64,000 nt of DNA from Closterium sp. Naga37s-1 (GCA_947471745.1 CANJKZ010000010.1:8016001-8080000); one strand, 5' to 3'. Shown: positions 10,766 through 20,222, numbered from the stretch's first letter. Notes: a model not told the origin generated them from the letters alone. Made by a program: numbers and translations.

Positions 10766-10975
10766 GTTCTTTCCAAGTCAGGCGAATGGGAACATCCATT
10801 TGACCTTACATAGTGGAAGGGTGGCTGATGTGACTGAGTGTGGTTGTAGGTGGTTGATTTTGAGAATTCTCAAAATAAACCTCAAATAAAATGTTCTTTC
10901 CAAGTCAGGCGAATGGAAGCATCCATTTGACCTTACATAGTGAAAGGGTGGCTGATGTGATTGAGTGTGGTTGTA
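10766..10975 (+). repeat. Palindrome between 83-bp direct duplications (site P2)
   Basis: An 83-bp segment at 10766-10848 is repeated at 10893-10975 with a handful of mismatches. The 44 bp between them contain ATTTTGAGAATTCTCAAAAT (10857-10876), a perfect 20-bp palindrome, followed by a decayed AACCTCAAAT echo. It lies in intron 3, far from any coding block. Confidence 0.85.
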
Positions 10976-11067
10976 CCTCATAGTGCCTGAAAGCTTCCTG
11001 TGGGGAAGGTGATGAGATTCATATGTTGCTGCCGACTTTGAAAGTCTTTGCTCTCACGAGTCCCAGA

Positions 11068-11387
11068 CTCTGCTGCCTGGTTCTGTTCTTCCCTAGAGAT
11101 CGCCTCTCTCCTCTGCTGCCTGGTTCTGTTCTTCCCTAGAGATCGCCTCTCTCCTCTGCTGCCTGGTTCTGTTCTTCCCTAGAGATCGCCTCTCTCCTCT
11201 GCTGCCTGGTTCTGTTCTTCCCTAGAGATCGCCTCTCTCCTCTGCTGCCTGGTTCTGTTCGCCCCTAGAGATCGCCTCTCTCCTCTGCTGCCTGGTTCTG
11301 TTCTTCCCTAGAGATCGCCTCTCTCCTCTGCTGCCTGGTTCTGTTCGCCCCTGCTTCTCTACCGCCTGGTTCTGTGCGGCCCTACAG
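11068..11387 (+). repeat. 43-bp minisatellite carrying decoy exon-4 acceptors, about 7 units
   Basis: Units start at about 11068, 11111, 11154, 11197, 11240, 11283 and 11326. Each holds TGGTTCTGTTCTTCCCTAG then AGATCGCCTCTC, a mutated copy of the real exon-4 junction CCCTACAG-AGCGCCTCTC, so the array multiplies the 3' splice site. Copy B shows one extra degenerate exon-4 start at 61369-61417. Confidence 0.9.
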
Positions 11388-11490
11388 AGCGCCTCTCTTC
11401 TCTGATCGCCACGCCAAGGAAATCACCTCTAACCTACCTTGGATGCTTCCACAACGGAACTGAGGTGGTTAATAACCCCAAGATGAGCTG
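11388..11490 (+). CDS. GT31 copy A, exon 4: TYLGC block
   Basis: Acceptor CCCTACAG at 11387. AG completes Glu from exon 3, then the frame reads RLSSLIATPRKSPLTYLGCF and on through NNPKMSW. This matches the plant GT31 segment (P)DRLSLLxAK...TYLGC...DPKLKW. It ends AGCTG before GTGAGT, two bases into a Trp codon that exon 5 completes. The frame is fully open. Confidence 0.85.
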
Positions 11491-12000
11491 GTGAGTTGCC
11501 ATGTTTCGAGGAGCCTCAAAAGGTGGTGAGTTGCCATGTTTCGAGGAGCCTCAAAAGGTGGTGAGTTGCCATGTTTCGAGGAGCCTCAAAAGGTGGTGAG
11601 TTGCCATGTTTCGAGGAGCCTCAAAAGGTGGTGAGTTGCCATGTTTCGAGGAGCCTCAAAAGGTGGTGAGTTGCCATGTTTCGAGGAGCCTCAAAAGGTG
11701 GTGAGTTGCCATGTTTCGAGGAGCCTCAAAAGGTGGTGAGTTGCCATGTTTCGAGGCGTCTCAAAAGGTGGTGAGTTGCCATGTTTCGAGGCGTCTCAAA
11801 AGGTGGTGAGTTGCCATGTTTCGAGGCGTCTCAAAAGGTGGTGAGTTGCCATGTTTCGAGGCGCCTCAAAAGGTGGTGAGTTGCCATGTTTCGAGGCGTC
11901 TCAAAAGGTGGTGAGTTGCCATGTTTCGAGGCGTCTCAAAAGGTGGTGAGTTGCCATGTTTCGAGGCGTCTCAAAAGGTGGGGAGTTGCCATACTACACG
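11491..12000 (+). repeat. 35-bp minisatellite starting at the exon-4 donor, about 14 units
   Basis: The first unit begins at the donor itself (GTGAGTTGCCATG, 11491) and each later unit repeats GGTGGTGAGTTGCC followed by TTTCGAGGAGCCTCAAAA or GCGCC/GCGTC variants. The second half is a relaxed form of the TTTTGAG-NNNN-CTCAAAA palindrome, so the unit equals a donor-side sequence plus a palindrome. The array gives about 14 decoy GTGAGT donors. Confidence 0.95.
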
Positions 12001-12059
12001 ACTTCCATTTCTTCCATGTCTTCCCGGTCTTCTCAGTCAAACTCGACTACTGTCTCCTG

Positions 12060-12203
12060 CTGTTTCTCGTGGCCTGTTTTGTGAACCATGCAAACCGATC
12101 CCTCACCTGGTTCCTTTGAGGCACCTCAAAATACACCTCACTACACACTGTTTCTCGTGGTCTGTTTTGTGAACCATGCAAACCAATCCCTCACCTGGTT
12201 CCT
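12060..12203 (+). repeat. Palindrome between 56-bp direct duplications (site P3)
   Basis: 56 bp at 12060-12115 recur at 12148-12203 with a few mismatches. The insert between them starts TTTGAGGCACCTCAAAA, which keeps both arms but has two unpaired central bases. It is in intron 4 just upstream of exon 5. Confidence 0.8.
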
Positions 12204-12252
12204 GCTGTTCACATACTCACTATTGACCTCTCCCTGTTTCTGTTCTGTGCAG

Positions 12253-12366
12253 GTATGAGCCCCAGGCATGGCTGCTGGGGCCGAAGTATTTCCTGTATGC
12301 GGCTGGTCCCATCTACTTGCTCTCCTACAGCGCGGTCCAAATCCTCGATGCCATCCCCAAGGGCAG
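12253..12366 (+). CDS. GT31 copy A, exon 5: YEPQAW block
   Basis: Acceptor TTCTGTGCAG at 12252. The first G completes Trp, then YEPQAWLLGPKYFLYAAGPI and on to LLSYSAVQILDAIPKG, matching the family segment WYEPLxxLLGKEYFLHAYGPIYxLS. It ends GGGCAG before GTGAGT with two bases left. Length is 114 bases, identical to exon 5 of copy B (61990-62103). The frame is open. Confidence 0.9.
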
Positions 12367-12393
12367 GTGAGTTGAGGATGCGTTGCATTTGCC

Positions 12394-15081
12394 TTGCAAC
12401 GAGGTGAGCCGTGCATGTATGCCCTGCATGAGGTATTTATCTTGCAACGAGGTGAGCCGTGCATGTATGCCCTGCATGAGGTATTTATCTTGCAACGAGG
12501 TGAGCCGTGCATGTATGCCCTGCATGAGGTATTTATCTTGCAACGAGGTGAGCCGTGCATGTATGCCCTGCATGAGGTATTTATCTTGCAACGAGGTGAG
12601 CCGTGCATGTATGCCCTGCATGAGGTATTTATCTTGCAACGAGGTGAGCCGTGCATGTATGCCCTGCATGAGGTATTTATCTTGCAACGAGGTGAGCCGT
12701 GCATGTATGCCCTGCATGAGGTATTTATCTTGCAACGAGGTGAGCCGTGCATGTATGCCCTGCATGAGGTATTTATCTTGCAACGAGGTGAGCCGTGCAT
12801 GTATGCCCTGCATGAGGTATTTATCTTGCAACGAGGTGAGCCGTGCATGTATGCCCTGCATGAGGTATTTATCTTGCAACGAGGTGAGCCGTGCATGTAT
12901 GCCCTGCATGAGGTATTTATCTTGCAACGAGGTGAGCCGTGCATGTATGCCCTGCATGAGGTATTTATCTTGCAACGAGGTGAGCCGTGCATGTATGCCC
13001 TGCATGAGGTATTTATCTTGCAACGAGGTGAGCCGTGCATGTATGCCCTGCATGAGGTATTTATCTTGCAACGAGGTGAGCCGTGCATGTATGCCCTGCA
13101 TGAGGTATTTATCTTGCAACGAGGTGAGCCGTGCATGTATGCCCTGCATGAGGTATTTATCTTGCAACGAGGTGAGCCGTGCATGTATGCCCTGCATGAG
13201 GTATTTATCTTGCAACGAGGTGAGCCGTGCATGTATGCCCTGCATGAGGTATTTATCTTGCAACGAGGTGAGCCGTGCATGTATGCCCTGCATGAGGTAT
13301 TTATCTTGCAACGAGGTGAGCCGTGCATGTATGCCCTGCATGAGGTATTTATCTTGCAACGAGGTGAGCCGTGCATGTATGCCCTGCATGAGGTATTTAT
13401 CTTGCAACGAGGTGAGCCGTGCATGTATGCCCTGCATGAGGTATTTATCTTGCAACGAGGTGAGCCGTGCATGTATGCCCTGCATGAGGTATTTATCTTG
13501 CAACGAGGTGAGCCGTGCATGTATGCCCTGCATGAGGTATTTATCTTGCAACGAGGTGAGCCGTGCATGTATGCCCTGCATGAGGTGTTTATCTTGCAAC
13601 GAGGTGAGCCGTGCATGTATGCCCTGCATGAGGTATTTATCTTGCAACGAGGTGAGCCGTGCATGTATGCCCTGCATGAGGTATTTATCTTGCAACGAGG
13701 TGAGCCGTGCATGTATGCCCTGCATGAGGTATTTATCTTGCAACGAGGTGAGCCGTGCATGTATGCCCTGCATGAGGTGTTTATCTTGCAACGAGGTGAG
13801 CCGTGCATGTATGCCCTGCATGAGGTATTTATCTTGCAACGAGGTGAGCCGTGCATGTATGCCCTGCATGAGGTATTTATCTTGCAACGAGGTGAGCCGT
13901 GCATGTATGCCCTGCATGAGGTATTTATCTTGCAACGAGGTGAGCCGTGCATGTATGCCCTGCATGAGGTATTTATCTTGCAACGAGGTGAGCCGTGCAT
14001 GTATGCCCTGCATGAGGTATTTATCTTGCAACGAGGTGAGCCGTGCATGTATGCCCTGCATGAGGTATTTATCTTGCAACGAGGTGAGCCGTGCATGTAT
14101 GCCCTGCATGAGGTATTTATCTTGCAACGAGGTGAGCCGTGCATGTATGCCCTGCATGAGGTATTTATCTTGCAACGAGGTGAGCCGTGCATGTATGCCC
14201 TGCATGAGGTATTTATCTTGCAACGAGGTGAGCCGTGCATGTATGCCCTGCATGAGGTGTTTATCTTGCAACGAGGTGAGCCGTGCATGTATGCCCTGCA
14301 TGAGGTATTTATCTTGCAACGAGGTGAGCCATGCATGTATGCCCTGCATGAGGTATTTATCTTGCAACGAGGTGAGCCGTGCATGTATGCCCTGCATGAG
14401 GTATTTATCTTGCAACGAGGTGAGCCGTGCATGTATGCCCTGCATGAGGTATTTATCTTGCAACGAGGTGAGCCGTGCATGTATGCCCTGCATGAGGTAT
14501 TTATCTTGCAACGAGGTGAGCCGTGCATGTATGCCCTGCATGAGGTATTTATCTTGCAACGAGGTGAGCCGTGCATGTATGCCCTGCATGAGGTATTTAT
14601 CTTGCAACGAGGTGAGCCGTGCATGTATGCCCTGCATGAGGTATTTATCTTGCAACGAGGTGAGCCGTGCATGTATGCCCTGCATGAGGTATTTATCTTG
14701 CAACGAGGTGAGCCGTGCATGTATGCCCTGCATGAGGTATTTATCTTGCAACGAGGTGAGCCGTGCATGTATGCCCTGCATGAGGTATTTATCTTGCAAC
14801 GAGGTGAGCCGTGCATGTATGCCCTGCATGAGGTGTTTATCTTGCAACGAGGTGAGCCGTGCATGTATGCCCTGCATGAGGTATTTATCTTGCAACGAGG
14901 TGAGCCATGCATGTATGCCCTGCATGAGGTATTTATCTTGCAACGAGGTGAGCCGTGCATGTATGCCCTGCATGAGGTATTTATCTTGCAACGAGGTGAG
15001 CCGTGCATGTATGCCCTGCATGAGGTATTTATCTTGCAACGAGGTGAGCCGTGCATGTATGCCCTGCATGAGGTATTTATC
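12394..15081 (+). repeat. 48-bp minisatellite, 56 units, just past the exon-5 donor
   Basis: Fifty-six near-identical units begin 27 bases after the exon-5 donor. Each contains CAACGAGGTGAGCCGTGCAT, whose GAG-GTGAG is a near-consensus 5' splice site, so the intron carries 56 strong decoy donors. Rare variant units repeat in the same order exactly 576 bp (12 units) apart (14259 and 14331 versus 14835 and 14907), showing a higher-order duplication. Period 48 keeps frames open for 900 codons. Copies B (62122-62150) and A' (16131-16155) have a single ancestral unit. Confidence 0.97.
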
Positions 15082-15117
15082 TGTGTCATGAATTGCTAGT
15101 ATTCTCAGCTCCATTCT

Positions 15118-15260
15118 CAATGGTGGGTGAGTCATTCATGCATCTCAACAGCATGGGTGAGTCATTCATTCCCAAGGTTGAGTCATGCATTTTGAAGGGT
15201 GAGTGGTGCATTCCCAAGGGCGGGTCATGCACTCCCAGGGCGGGTATGTCATGAATCGCC
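15118..15260 (+). repeat. Degenerate repeats of the exon-5 end and donor
   Basis: Four to five blurred units of ATTCCCAAGG-G(C/T)G(A/G)GT with CATGCAT between them. They resemble the exon-5 tail ATCCCCAAGGGCAG-GTGAGT. They fill the intron between the 48-bp array and exon 6. Confidence 0.55.
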
Positions 15261-15419
15261 AGTAACGAGGAGGGCCGTGCTTCTCTTGCTATGAGGTGGG
15301 ATGTGAGTAGTCGACAGGCCAATACTCTCAACAGCCAGGCGCTGCTAGAAAGGGTTGTTCGATTCAAAACCCAGCTCTTGTACTGGTCATCTCTCGTCTT
15401 GTTATTGTCACGGTGGCAG

Positions 15420-15716
15420 GCTGAGGATGCTCGTGAGTGAGGATGTGAGTATGGGAGCATGGATGCTTGCCTTCAACGTATCGCATGAGGAGACCCCCCT
15501 CTCTGCCAGCGGAGCTGCGCGCCCTCTGCTGTGGCTATTTGGGATGGCCGGTGTTCCGGCATCTGCAAGCCTGATGTGCGAATGAAGCAGCTACTTAGAA
15601 ACCCTGCCTGCTCTGAGAAACAGCCGGTTTCACATCCATGTACGTACAGTATGGCTGTTCGCAAGTTCAAGATTCGTGAGCTTAAAATCGCCAGTAGCGT
15701 GCGTCCATGCTCTTAA
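15420..15716 (+). pseudogene. GT31 copy A, exon 6: NED-type and Cys-rich C-terminal block
   Basis: Acceptor GGTGGCAG at 15419. The first G completes Arg, then LRMLVSEDVSMGAWMLAFNV and SHE, matching LRMFxNEDVTIGxWMLAMNVNHE. After a C run at 15494-15499 the family pattern continues in another frame (LCQRSCAPSAVAIWD, CSGICKPDVRMKQL), so one base has been lost. In copy B the same region is in one frame. The end near 15716 is the stop of the second frame. Confidence 0.75.
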
Positions 15717-16114
15717 ATTGCTGGATCGTCCATGCCTATTGTGTTGTCCACTCGCCGATGTCGTCAACATTCTCAGCTCCATTCCCAAGGGCAGGTGACG
15801 CATCCTTGCTCTTCAATTGCTGAGTCATTCATCCTTATTATGCCATCTACTTGCTCTCCTGCGATGTCGACAACATCCGCAACTTCATCCCAAAGGGCAG
15901 GTGATGAATCCATGCTCTTAAATTGCTGAGTTTTCCATTCCTATTGTGCTGTCTACCCGCTCTCCTACGTCGTCGTCAACATTCTCAACTGTATCCCAAA
16001 GGGCAGGTGATGCATCCATGTTCTTACCTGAATTGCTAAGTCATCCGCCTATTGTGCCGTCTACTCGATGTCCTACGGCGTTGTCAACATTCTCAACGCC
16101 ATCCCCAAGGGCAG
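15695..16114 (+). repeat. About 106-bp minisatellite carrying the 3' part of exon 5, four units
   Basis: Degenerate exon-5 tails end in a donor at 15794 (GGCAG-GTGACG), 15900, 16006 and 16114 (GGCAG-GTAACT), spaced 106, 106 and 108 bp. Each unit has the exon equivalent of PIYLLSYDVVNILNAIPKG, in varying frames, then intron sequence. These are unprocessed genomic duplications of an exon end plus its donor and belong to partial copy A'. Confidence 0.8.
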
Positions 16115-16256
16115 GTAACTTGTGCTTCCCTTGCCATGAGGTGAGCCGTGCATTGTTCTTTGTCCATGCCTACAAGATGTGCCTACAAGATGTGCCAACA
16201 AGATGTGCCTAAAGGTGTGCCTAAAAACGTGCCATCTACTTGCTCCCCTATGATGT
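16115..16256 (+). other. Partial copy A' intron and left target site of the Penelope-like element
   Basis: Contains one unit related to the 48-bp array (CCATGAGGTGAGCCGTGCAT), a short repeat of CTACAAGATGTGC, and the fifth exon-5 copy (from about 16228), which the Penelope-like element interrupts. The last 43 bases (16214-16256) are the left target duplication. Confidence 0.7.
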
Positions 16257-16746
16257 TTTTTGAGGCGCCTCCAAAATCGTCTATGTTCACGCGGTTTTTA
16301 TATGGGGAATGATTACATTGCTTGGAGGTGTGCACGTAACTTGCAAAAGTTACTCGTGCGAGCGAAGGTTCCAAGGCTTATCGATAGCCCTGACGAAGAC
16401 ACCACGGAAGGCTGACACTTGTAACCTCGGGTTTTTACCCAGTGCTGTGTTGGCGAATGCCCATTGTTAGGCAATCTGGGTAGTTGGGAACTTTGATTTC
16501 TGTTCGCGGTGTGGGTTAGTACTAAGCTCATACCAGACTGTAGATCTCGTTGTGTTCAGAAGCATTGATGAAGGCATGACGGGTTTTTTCCCCTGCCTTG
16601 CCGAAACATGTTTGCGACCTGTTCTCTTTGAGTGAATACAGTTTCTTGCTTTCAGAATTCTCGTAGCAAGGGTTTTTTAACTCTCTTTCTTTTCTTGCTA
16701 AAAGCTTTCCCTAGTACTGCCGCTCTTCCAAGCCATGAGTTACGAC
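16257..16746 (+). repeat. Left pseudo-LTR of the Penelope-like element
   Basis: Matches 19659-20147 over its length with few differences. It starts at TTTTTGAGGCGCCTCC, a member of the TTTTGAG/CTCAAAA palindrome family, and ends inside the start of the first coding region (ATGAGTTACGA). It contains a hammerhead ribozyme fold. Confidence 0.9.
16557..16621 (+). ncRNA. Hammerhead ribozyme, left pseudo-LTR copy
   Basis: Same layout as the copy at 19959-20023: stem I halves CAG..GCA and TGC..CTG, stem II opening GGCATG, GAAAC, and a two-base-pair stem III. The core departs from the CUGAUGA consensus, so this copy is probably weak or inactive. Confidence 0.65.
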
Positions 16747-17944
16747 GACCCGTGGGACTTCGATTGGAATCCATCCGACGAGGAAGAAGCCGGTACAGGG
16801 AGACGCAGTTCGGTTAAGAGGTCTCGAGGAGAGGGCGGATCGTCACGTGCCGGTAGGAGAGCTCGTTCAGCATCCGGAGCGCGTGCGAAGATTCCCCCTT
16901 TGGCACTCACACTCGAGCCCACGACATCTAACAAGCAAGCTGAAGATCCTCTCCCCGGACCTTCTGGAAGTCGTCCCGTCATGTCGGACCCGGTTGACAA
17001 TTCTCCAATCCCCGAACTTTTCAAGGGGTGGACGGCGTCGGCTGTAAAGGGTTTTCGCGACGATTTCAAGGATCTGCTTAAGGCGAAAAGCAAACTCAAG
17101 AAGATGAAGGAGCTCGACCGTTAAGGCGTGATTCTTCACAGTATCCGCACGAAGACCGTAGAGTTCCAGACGAAGTTTGCCTCTGTCAAGGAGAAATCTG
17201 CTGCGTCCGTCTCAGAGATTCACTTGGGGAATCAAAAGCGGCTACAGGCAGATTTTATCGCCTCGAAAGCACTGGAGATTGAAGAACTTCAGAAGGCGGT
17301 GGACTTGCACGTCGTCGCTCTAGCCTTGAGGATGGAAGAATACATCAAGAGCCTTAGTGCTGACCCCGACTTGGTTGTGTCTGACGCTGCCAAGGAGAAA
17401 TACCGTGTATTCAAGGGGCGCTGCCAAGGCGAATTCTGACATTCAGACGGCAAGGGATGAGATTGTCATCCGTGAGCTCGATCGACAGAACAAGGCTGCC
17501 GCCGAAGAGTTGAAGAAAGCAGCTGCGTCCGAGGAGGTGCAGGAAATGGAAGTGGAAGCTGGGGTTGGAGAGATCATGAATCAGCACTCGAAGCGGATTG
17601 AAGACAGGATTCGGAGGGAGATGATTCCGATGATTGAGGCCGATCTGATGAAGAAGCTGCTGAAAAATCTCTCGTTGGGAAAACAGGATCCCCACCAGGC
17701 TCCTGCTGCTGACGCGAAGCCGAAGAATGCCCCAGCCGGAAAGCCGATGCACACTACTCCGATGAAAAAGGAGCACCACTCAAGGAGTACGGCCTCGAAT
17801 TCCAAGCCGAAAAAGAAGCGCGGGGGTAAGAAGAAGAAGGATGGCACCCAGGACCAGCAGGCGAAGGGCCAGGCAGCAGACGTGAAGGCCAAGGGACCAA
17901 AAAACGACGGAGGCGGCCCAGGAAAAGGGCCACACAAGAACTAA
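16735..17944 (+). other. First coding region of the Penelope-like element (broken)
   Basis: Begins with an acidic N-terminus (MSYDDPWDFDW) and continues through charged, helix-forming, coiled-coil-like sequence to a strongly basic tail rich in Lys and Pro. Such a region could bind RNA or self-associate. No known domain is recognised. It is not one intact frame. Confidence 0.6.
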
Positions 17945-17994
17945 CGAGCCACGATCTGGCGCTCCGCTGGTTCGGACAGCTGACAGTACGACAG

Positions 17995-19817
17995 GTGTCG
18001 GCGCGGATCTGGAACCGGGGAGTTCACAATCTCAGCTTTAGACTCTTATCTTCGGATGAGAAGAAAGGGTTGGGCTTGGGTCTGAAGTTCATTCCAACGC
18101 CTGCCGTTTCCCTTTTTGGCGACGTGGAGCTTAACACGCTACTTCGCCAGATTTCGCTTCATTTTTTCTTCAAGGATTCGGACTGCCTGAAAGGGAACCC
18201 GAGATTTCGTGTACGGAACCCTGATGGCTGCCCGAGCGGAACGACATTCCGGAGCAGGTCTTCAAGGACTCGTTTGCTGACTTGTCCTTCCTGTTGAAGG
18301 CTTCCCGCCCCATCCGCCACCAGAACATTTCGAACGGCGTTAGACGGGCATTGCACTCCATCGCTACAGATCGCAACGTGGTGGTGAAACCTGGTGATAA
18401 GAACGTGGGGATTACTGTGATGGATCGGAGCACCTACACCCGTCTCTGTTTGGAACATCTTGACGACACGGCTACTTACGCTCCGTGCTTCCACAATCCT
18501 ACCGTCGATGTTGTGCAGAGACTACGTGATCTGAAGAGTGTGTGGGGACCTGCTTTTCCAGAGAGTCTGTGGAAATACTTCTTTGACAAACCTCGCGGAG
18601 GTTGGCGGCCGGCGGCGTTCTACATTCTTCCGAAACTGCATAAGAAGAAGCTCGCGGGGCGGCCCATAGCTGCTTCACATTCATGGGTGACTTCTAATGT
18701 TAGCCGTTGGTTGGATGCCGAACTGCGGCCGCTGGTTCGTAAGCAAACGGCCTACCTACGCGACTCCCTTTCGTTGCTGCTTATGCTGGAGAAAACTGCC
18801 TTCCCGAAAGGGATTCTTCTAGCAATTTACGACGTGACTTCGCTGTACCCCAGTATACCACTGCGGCGAGGACTCGATGCGATCAGCAGCCTACTTCATC
18901 GAGGGAGACATTTGAATGCTCTTCCAGTCATGGCCCTGCTGGAGTGGGTCATGATGAACTCCTACGTGGATTTTGACAGCCGAATCTTTCTTCAAACTCA
19001 AGGGACGGCCATGGGAACTCCTGCGGCTGTCTGCTTTGCGGTACTTTTCATGAGCTGGCTGGACGAGATGCTAACAAGGAGATGGTCTGGGACGATTCCG
19101 TTGTGCCACGTGCGATACATCGACGATGGGCTGATCATTTGGCCCGGATCAAGGGGGGAGCTGGAGGAGTACCTGAATACCTTCAACTCACTTGACCCCA
19201 ACATCAAGCTCACATGGCAGATCTCAGACAATTCGGCTGATTTTCTGGATCTGGTCATCTTCAAGGGACCACGCTTCGCCGAACAGGGTACCTTGGATCT
19301 GAAAACTTTTCAGAAACCCATGAATAGGTATCTGTACCTGCCTTTTTCTTCATTCCACCCCCGACACTGCAAGACGGGTTTCGTAAGGGCTGAACTGAAG
19401 CGGTATCTTTTACGCTCGACATCTGCCCCAACCTTTCTGGCTTCTAAGCGTGCTTTCTTCCAGCGGCTTAGAGATCGGGGTTACCCTGCTGACTTTCTCA
19501 CACCCATTTTCCACAGTGTTCTCTTCAGGCAACGCCCGCTCCTTCTGGAGCAAACCGAAGCTCGCCAAGCACACCGACTCTTATCCCCCCCTGAACGCGG
19601 CCCCCTGGTCTTGAAGACACTGTTCACTCCTGTGACAGCTCGTCTCAGGCTGGGGGTCCTTTTGAGGTGCCTCAAAAATCGTCTATGTTCACGCGGTTTT
19701 TATATGGGGAATGTTTACATTGCTTGGAGGTGTGCATGTAACTTGCAAAAGTTACTCGTGCGAGCGAAGGTTCCAAGGCTTATCGATAGCCCTGATGAAG
19801 ACACCACGGAAGGCTGA
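17995..19817 (+). other. Penelope-type reverse transcriptase region
   Basis: The N-terminal block has the NLSFRLLSSDEKKGLGLGL signature of Penelope polymerases. From 18282 a 511-codon frame carries the fingers (KPGDKNVGITVMDR), PKLHKKKLAGRPI, a YDVTSLYPSIP motif, GTAMGTPAAV, the YIDD catalytic motif, a FLDLVIFKG motif and the HPRHCKTGF/RGYP thumb blocks. This places it with Penelope rather than LINE or LTR polymerases. Its C-terminal end is encoded inside the right pseudo-LTR, a known feature of tandemly arranged Penelope copies. The region carries about one break. Confidence 0.85.
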
Positions 19818-20147
19818 CACTTGTAACCTCGGGTTTTTCCCCAGTGCTGTGTTGGTGAATGCCCATTGTTAGGCAATCTGGGTAGTTGGGAACTTTGATT
19901 TCTGTTCGCGGTGTGGGTTAGTACTTAGCTCATACCAGACTGTAGATCTCGTTGTGTTCAGAAGCACTGATGAAGGCTTGACGGGTTTTTTCCCCCGCCT
20001 TGCCGAAACATGTTTGCGACCTGTTCTCTTTGAGTGAATACAGTTTCTTGCTTTAGAATTCTCGTAGCAAGGGTTTTTTAACTCTCTTTCTTTTCTTGCT
20101 AAAAGCTTTCCCTAGTACTGCCGCTCTTCCAAGCCATGAGTTACGAA
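19659..20147 (+). repeat. Right pseudo-LTR of the Penelope-like element
   Basis: Direct repeat of 16257-16746. It begins CTTTTGAGGTGCCTCAAAAA and ends ATGAGTTACGAA, followed at once by the right target duplication GGTGTGCCTAAAAACG. Confidence 0.9.
19959..20023 (+). ncRNA. Type I hammerhead ribozyme in the right pseudo-LTR
   Basis: Order: stem I 5' half CAG-AA-GCA (19959-19966), core CTGATGA (19967-19973), stem II GGC...CGGG with a T/C loop and its partner CCCG...GCC, GAAA (20005-20008), minimal stem III AC/GT, cleavage position at T 20014, then stem I 3' half TGC-GAC-CTG (20015-20023). Hammerheads in the flanking repeats of Penelope-like elements are known, and plant members are reported to be near-canonical. 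One unpaired A follows the CTGATGA core, so activity is uncertain. Confidence 0.75.
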
Positions 20148-20222
20148 GGTGTGCCTAAAAACGTGCCATCTACTTGCTCCCCTATGACGTGGCCAATCTT
20201 CTCAACGCCATCCCACAGGGCA
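20148..20222 (+). pseudogene. GT31 copy A', exon 5 fragment
   Basis: After the right target duplication the exon-5 3' part resumes (GCCATCTACTTGCTCCCCTA, then GACGTGGCCAATCTTCTCAACG) and ends GGGCAC before GTGATA. Only the IYLLxYDVANLLNAIP-equivalent part is present. The upstream half of the exon is absent. Confidence 0.65.

Larger units (their letters stand above)
5921..15716 (+). pseudogene. GT31 beta-1,3-galactosyltransferase-like gene, copy A (six exons)
   Basis: Exon pieces at 5921-6291, 9526-9719, 10590-10665, 11388-11490, 12253-12366 and 15420-15716 encode, in order, the blocks of plant GT31 proteins of the B3GALT12-14 type: a type II membrane anchor, the VLGFVGVQTGF and RRTLLRETWFP start of the fold, RFIIGHG, FYVKADDDIF (the metal-binding DDD), TYLGCF, WYEPQAWLLG, and EDVSMGAWML with a Cys-rich end. 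Such enzymes add beta-1,3-galactose to glycans in the Golgi. Phases agree at four of five junctions (1/2, 3/4, 4/5, 5/6). Two defects argue for a pseudogene or strongly altered transcript: a TGA one base before the only nearby GT after exon 2, and a one-base frameshift in the C run near 15494-15499 of exon 6. Introns are bloated by minisatellites. Confidence 0.75.
16257..20147 (+). mobile_element. Penelope-like retroelement with terminal repeats
   Basis: A 3.9-kb Penelope-like element. About 488 bp at each end are near-identical direct repeats (pseudo-LTRs). Between them lie a Lys-rich, coiled-coil first region and a telomerase-like reverse transcriptase. No GIY-YIG endonuclease block was recognised after the polymerase. 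It sits in the 3' part of a degenerate GT31 exon 5 and is flanked by a 43-bp target duplication (16214-16256 and 20148-20190, one mismatch). The coding part has about two to three breaks. The close match of the repeats suggests moderate age. Confidence 0.85.

Noticed and set aside
12141-15135. Four overlapping frames of about 900-980 codons on both strands
   Set aside because: Same artefact, caused by the 48-bp array (48 is a multiple of three).
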